Origin: an uncultured Alcaligenaceae bacterium
GTDB taxonomy: Bacteria; Pseudomonadota; Gammaproteobacteria; Burkholderiales; Burkholderiaceae_B
DNA: 8,789 nt
Direction: 5' to 3'
Assembly: GCA_937897265.1 (NCBI GenBank)
Contig: CALCPT010000329.1
Location: forward strand, 1 to 8,789
Positions within the stretch are counted from its first letter, which is position 1, and each line of letters begins with the position of its first letter. Shown here piece by piece: positions 6,386 to 8,789 of this stretch. Under the pieces are notes generated by a model. The model was not told the origin of the DNA, did not search any database, and saw only the letters and a program-made list of their open reading frames with translations. A program made the translations under genes and the position numbers.

Positions 6386-7426
6386 ATGCTCAAACGCTCA
6401 CTTGTCAAACTCTCTGCGGCGCTCGCGCTCAGCGCGCTGGGCTTCGCTTCGCAAGCTGTAGATATCACTGGTGCCGGTGCTTCGTTTCCATTCCCAATCT
6501 ATGCCAAGTGGGCTGCTGAGTACAAAGCAGCTTCTGGTAAGGCTGTGAACTATCAATCCATCGGCTCTGGTGGTGGTGTGCAGCAAATTACTGCCAAAAC
6601 AGTCGATTTTGGCGCGTCTGACGACCCAATGAGCGGCGAGCAGCTCGATAAGATTGGTTTGATGCAGTTTCCGGCCGTAATTGGCGGTACTGTTGCCGTG
6701 GTGAACCTCGAGGGCGTGAAACCCGGCCAGCTGAAATTGACTGGCCCGGTGTTAGCCGACATTTATCTTGGCAAAATCAAAATCTGGAATGATCCAGCGA
6801 TTCAGACACTCAACGCTGACATTAAACTGCCTGCCGCACAAATTATCGTGGTGCATCGTTCAGACGGCTCTGGCACGACGTTTGGTTGGACAAATTATTT
6901 AAGCAAAGTCTCTGCCGACTGGAAAGCCAAAGTCGGTGAAGGTAAGGCGGTCAAGTGGCCGACCGGTCAAGGTGGTAAGGGTAATGAGGGCGTGGCTGCC
7001 TATGTAAAGCAGCTAAAAAATTCGATTGGTTATGTTGAGTTTGCGTACGCCAAGCAAAATAGTTTGGCCTGGACTCAACTGACAAACCAAGAAGGTAAAG
7101 CCGTTCAGCCTGAGCAAAAAACGTTTGCGGCAGCTGCCGCCAACGCAAAGTGGGATAGCGTTCCTGGTATGGGCGTTGTCTTAACGGACCAGCCTGGTGC
7201 TGATTCATGGCCTGTCACAAGTGCTACGTTCATTTTGATGCACAAAGACCAGGCGAAGCCCGCCAATGGCAAAGCTGCAGTCGCTTTCTTTGATTGGGCG
7301 TTTACAAACGGCGCGACTTCAGCCACAGCCTTGGATTATGTCCCTCTGCCAAAAGCTGTCACAGATCAAATCCGCGCCAATTGGAAAGCCAATTTAACAG
7401 CGGGCGGCAAACCCTTGTTGAACTAA
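6386..7426 (+). CDS. pstS: Periplasmic phosphate-binding protein PstS
   Basis: PstS binds inorganic phosphate in the periplasm and delivers it to the PstCAB ABC transporter; with PhoU and PhoR the system also signals phosphate status. The 346-residue protein starts with a Sec signal peptide: MLKRSLVK, a hydrophobic core (about 9-20) and ASQA, with cleavage expected after Ala24. The mature part begins VDITGAGASFPFPIY. Phosphate-contact motifs are GAGASFPFP (29-37), IGSGGG (59-64), GASDDPM (76-82) and HRSDGSGTTF (157-166). YVPLPKAV closes the family pattern near the C-terminus. AAAAGG at 6373-6378 lies seven bases before the ATG. A strong terminator and PHO-box promoter upstream make it the first gene of its operon, and a stem-loop separates it from pstC. 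Nothing appears broken. Confidence 0.97.
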   Translation: MLKRSLVKLSAALALSALGFASQAVDITGAGASFPFPIYAKWAAEYKAASGKAVNYQSIGSGGGVQQITAKTVDFGASDDPMSGEQLDKIGLMQFPAVIGGTVAVVNLEGVKPGQLKLTGPVLADIYLGKIKIWNDPAIQTLNADIKLPAAQIIVVHRSDGSGTTFGWTNYLSKVSADWKAKVGEGKAVKWPTGQGGKGNEGVAAYVKQLKNSIGYVEFAYAKQNSLAWTQLTNQEGKAVQPEQKTFAAAAANAKWDSVPGMGVVLTDQPGADSWPVTSATFILMHKDQAKPANGKAAVAFFDWAFTNGATSATALDYVPLPKAVTDQIRANWKANLTAGGKPLLN

Positions 7427-7457
7427 GCACGGCGTACGTTTAGTCTTTCCGTTACGT

Positions 7458-7495
7458 CTGAGCTTGCGTTGAGTACGTCTCCAACGCAAGCTCAG
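7458..7495 (+). other. Perfect 14-bp stem-loop between pstS and pstC
   Basis: CTGAGCTTGCGTTG (7458-7471) pairs without mismatch with CAACGCAAGCTCAG (7482-7495) across a ten-base loop. The next bases (TATCCGACTCAG) contain no U-run, so complete termination is not expected. Placed 31 bases after the pstS stop and 26 before the pstC ATG, it probably protects the pstS message from 3' exonucleases or causes partial termination. Either would raise PstS relative to PstC and PstA. TACGTCT occurs at 7453-7459 and again in the loop at 7474-7480. Confidence 0.8.
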
Positions 7496-7521
7496 TATCC
7501 GACTCAGCTAGTAAGATTGAT

Positions 7522-8460
7522 ATGAAAAAAACTCAATACTCGTGGCATGACGCAGCGTTCAGTGGTCTAACGCGGGTGTTTGCGTTTTTAGTATTTTTTC
7601 TTTTGGCAGCGATTTTGTTTTCGCTGATTTATGCCAGCCAAGAAACGCTTTCCAAATACGGCTTTGCATTTCTTTGGACGAACGAATGGGATCCGGTGCA
7701 GGCCGAATTCGGCGCCTTAGTGCCCATCCTAGGCACCCTGCTGACCTCGTTCGTTGCCTTGATCATTGCGATCCCCGTGTCGTTTGGCATCGCGATATTT
7801 TTAACCGAACTCGCGCCGAATTGGCTCAAGCGCCCCATTGGTACAGCGATTGAGATGCTCGCAGCTATCCCTTCGATCATCTATGGCATGTGGGGTTTGT
7901 TCGTCTTTGTGCCTTTTTTTCAACAATACGTGCAGCCAACGCTAATTAGCGTGCTCAGCCCAATCCCTGTGATCGGTTGGATGTTTTCTGGCGCACCGTT
8001 TGGCATCGGTATCTTTACCGCAGGCTTAATCTTGGCGATCATGGTGATCCCGTTTATTGCAGCGGTGATGCGCGACGTTTTTGAATTAGTGCCGGCCTTG
8101 CTGAAAGAATCGGCTTACGGCCTGGGCAGTTCAACTTGGGAAGTCATGTGGAAGGTCGTTTTACCGTACACGCGTTCGGGCGTCATTGGCGGGATCATGT
8201 TGGGCTTAGGTCGGGCACTGGGCGAAACCATGGCCGTGACGTTTGTGATTGGCAATGCCTTCAGAATGCCTGGCTCCTTTTTCGATCCCGGTAATTCAAT
8301 TGCTTCGGCTCTGGCCAATGAATTTAACGAGGCGGCTGGGATGCAAAAGTCTGCGTTAATTGAATTAGGCCTAATTCTCTTCTTGATCACCACGATTGTG
8401 CTGGCTCTAGCCAAAATGATGTTGTTGCGCATGGAAAAATCAGAAGGTACAAAAACATGA
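7522..8460 (+). CDS. pstC: Phosphate ABC transporter permease PstC
   Basis: PstC forms, with PstA, the inner-membrane channel through which PstS-bound phosphate is imported using ATP hydrolysis by PstB. The 312-residue protein shows about six hydrophobic segments, roughly 15-37, 66-95, 108-132, 162-183, 219-243 and 277-300. The cytoplasmic EAA-type loop that docks on the ATPase is [13 protein letters not shown] (196-208) running to VVLP, followed by the family signature [12 protein letters not shown] (228-239). [15 protein letters not shown] (111-125) is also characteristic. The ribosome binding site is weak (only TAAG around 7512-7515), in keeping with lower expression than pstS. Its stop codon TGA overlaps the pstA start as ATGA, implying translational coupling. 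Confidence 0.96.
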   Translation: MKKTQYSWHDAAFSGLTRVFAFLVFFLLAAILFSLIYASQETLSKYGFAFLWTNEWDPVQAEFGALVPILGTLLTSFVALIIAIPVSFGIAIFLTELAPNWLKRPIGTAIEMLAAIPSIIYGMWGLFVFVPFFQQYVQPTLISVLSPIPVIGWMFSGAPFGIGIFTAGLILAIMVIPFIAAVMRDVFELVPALLKESAYGLGSSTWEVMWKVVLPYTRSGVIGGIMLGLGRALGETMAVTFVIGNAFRMPGSFFDPGNSIASALANEFNEAAGMQKSALIELGLILFLITTIVLALAKMMLLRMEKSEGTKT

Positions 8461-8789
8461 ACCTCAACGTAAAAATCACGATTCAGCCTCCAGTCTCGAG
8501 TATTCGCTCTGATAACTGGGTGTACATACGGCGCAGTATCCTAAACAAAGTGATGTTGACTTTGTCGATGGCCGCCTTGGTGTTTGGCCTGTTTTGGTTG
8601 GTTTGGATTTTGTCCGTGCTCGTGATCAAGGGCGGCGGCGCTTTATCGCTGACGCTGTTTACTGAAATTACACCGCCTCCCGGACAGGCCGGCGGTTTGC
8701 TCAATGCGATCATGGGCAGCTTCGTGATGGTGGGCATTGGCACCTTGATCGGTACTCCTGTGGGGATTTTGGCCGGCACATTTTTGGCA
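8457..8789 (+). CDS. pstA: Phosphate ABC transporter permease PstA, 5' part
   Basis: This is the N-terminal 111 codons of the second Pst permease; the gene runs off the right edge in frame. It starts [10 protein letters not shown], has a cytoplasmic polar segment to about residue 32, a first membrane helix at about 33-57 ([19 protein letters not shown]), then the periplasmic [22 protein letters not shown] block (67-88) that is typical of PstA, and a second helix from about 85. The ATG lies in the ATGA overlap with pstC, and AGAAGG at 8442-8447 sits nine bases before it inside the pstC coding end. The EAA loop is beyond the window. PstB and PhoU would be expected next. Confidence 0.92.
   Translation, partial: MNLNVKITIQPPVSSIRSDNWVYIRRSILNKVMLTLSMAALVFGLFWLVWILSVLVIKGGGALSLTLFTEITPPPGQAGGLLNAIMGSFVMVGIGTLIGTPVGILAGTFLA

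Noticed and set aside
6244..6519. Plus-strand ORF of 91 codons overlapping the pstS start
   Set aside because: It runs through the terminator, PHO box and pstS signal-peptide region in another frame; its Cys/Arg-rich product has no family features.
7702..7713. Palindrome GCCGAATTCGGC in pstC
   Set aside because: Lies within well-conserved coding sequence and is short enough to be chance.
8115..8432. Minus-strand ORF of 105 codons inside pstC
   Set aside because: Antisense of a hydrophobic membrane protein often stays open; no start signal or family likeness.
8483..8779. Minus-strand ORF of 98 codons opposite pstA
   Set aside because: The plus strand encodes a clear PstA N-terminus with an ATGA overlap; the antisense peptide is Pro/Lys-rich low complexity.

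Overview
The window looks like an ordinary chromosomal segment of a betaproteobacterium of the order Burkholderiales. From remembered family sequences, the GlmM protein resembles that of Alcaligenaceae/Bordetella relatives most. The base composition is moderate, about 53-58% GC in two 60-base lines of glmM that I counted. Several genes of phosphate and polyphosphate metabolism lie side by side, an arrangement familiar from this order. No mobile element, CRISPR array, tRNA or rRNA was seen.

Layout: positions 1 to about 270 are an AT-rich, coding-like stretch (93 G/C in the first 240 bases, 39%) unlike the rest. It runs in frame into a glmM that lacks its normal N-terminus (to 1544), so the left edge is probably a chimeric join. 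A 173-base gap follows, holding short repeats, a G8 tract and small inverted repeats. Next come an OlsB-type ornithine-lipid acyltransferase gene (1718-2521, +) and an exopolyphosphatase gene ppx (2496-3983, -), which converge and overlap by 26 bases. The polyphosphate kinase gene ppk (4128-6206, +) is divergent from ppx and ends at a clear intrinsic terminator. The high-affinity phosphate transporter genes then begin: pstS (6386-7426), pstC (7522-8460) and the 5' part of pstA (8457 to the window edge).

How it works together: PstS captures periplasmic phosphate and PstC/PstA form the membrane channel; PstB should lie beyond the right edge. Ppk stores phosphate as polyphosphate and Ppx releases it. 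OlsB would start synthesis of phosphorus-free ornithine lipids that can replace phospholipids under phosphate starvation. PHO-box-like 11-bp direct repeats stand about 10 bases before -10-like hexamers upstream of pstS (strong), ppk (good) and perhaps olsB (weak). This suggests one PhoB-controlled phosphate-starvation locus. A 14-bp perfect stem-loop between pstS and pstC probably allows more PstS than channel protein to be made.

I found no convincing undescribed system. The points most worth checking are the anomalous left-end junction, the PHO-box architecture of ppk and olsB, and the RNA structures around pstS.
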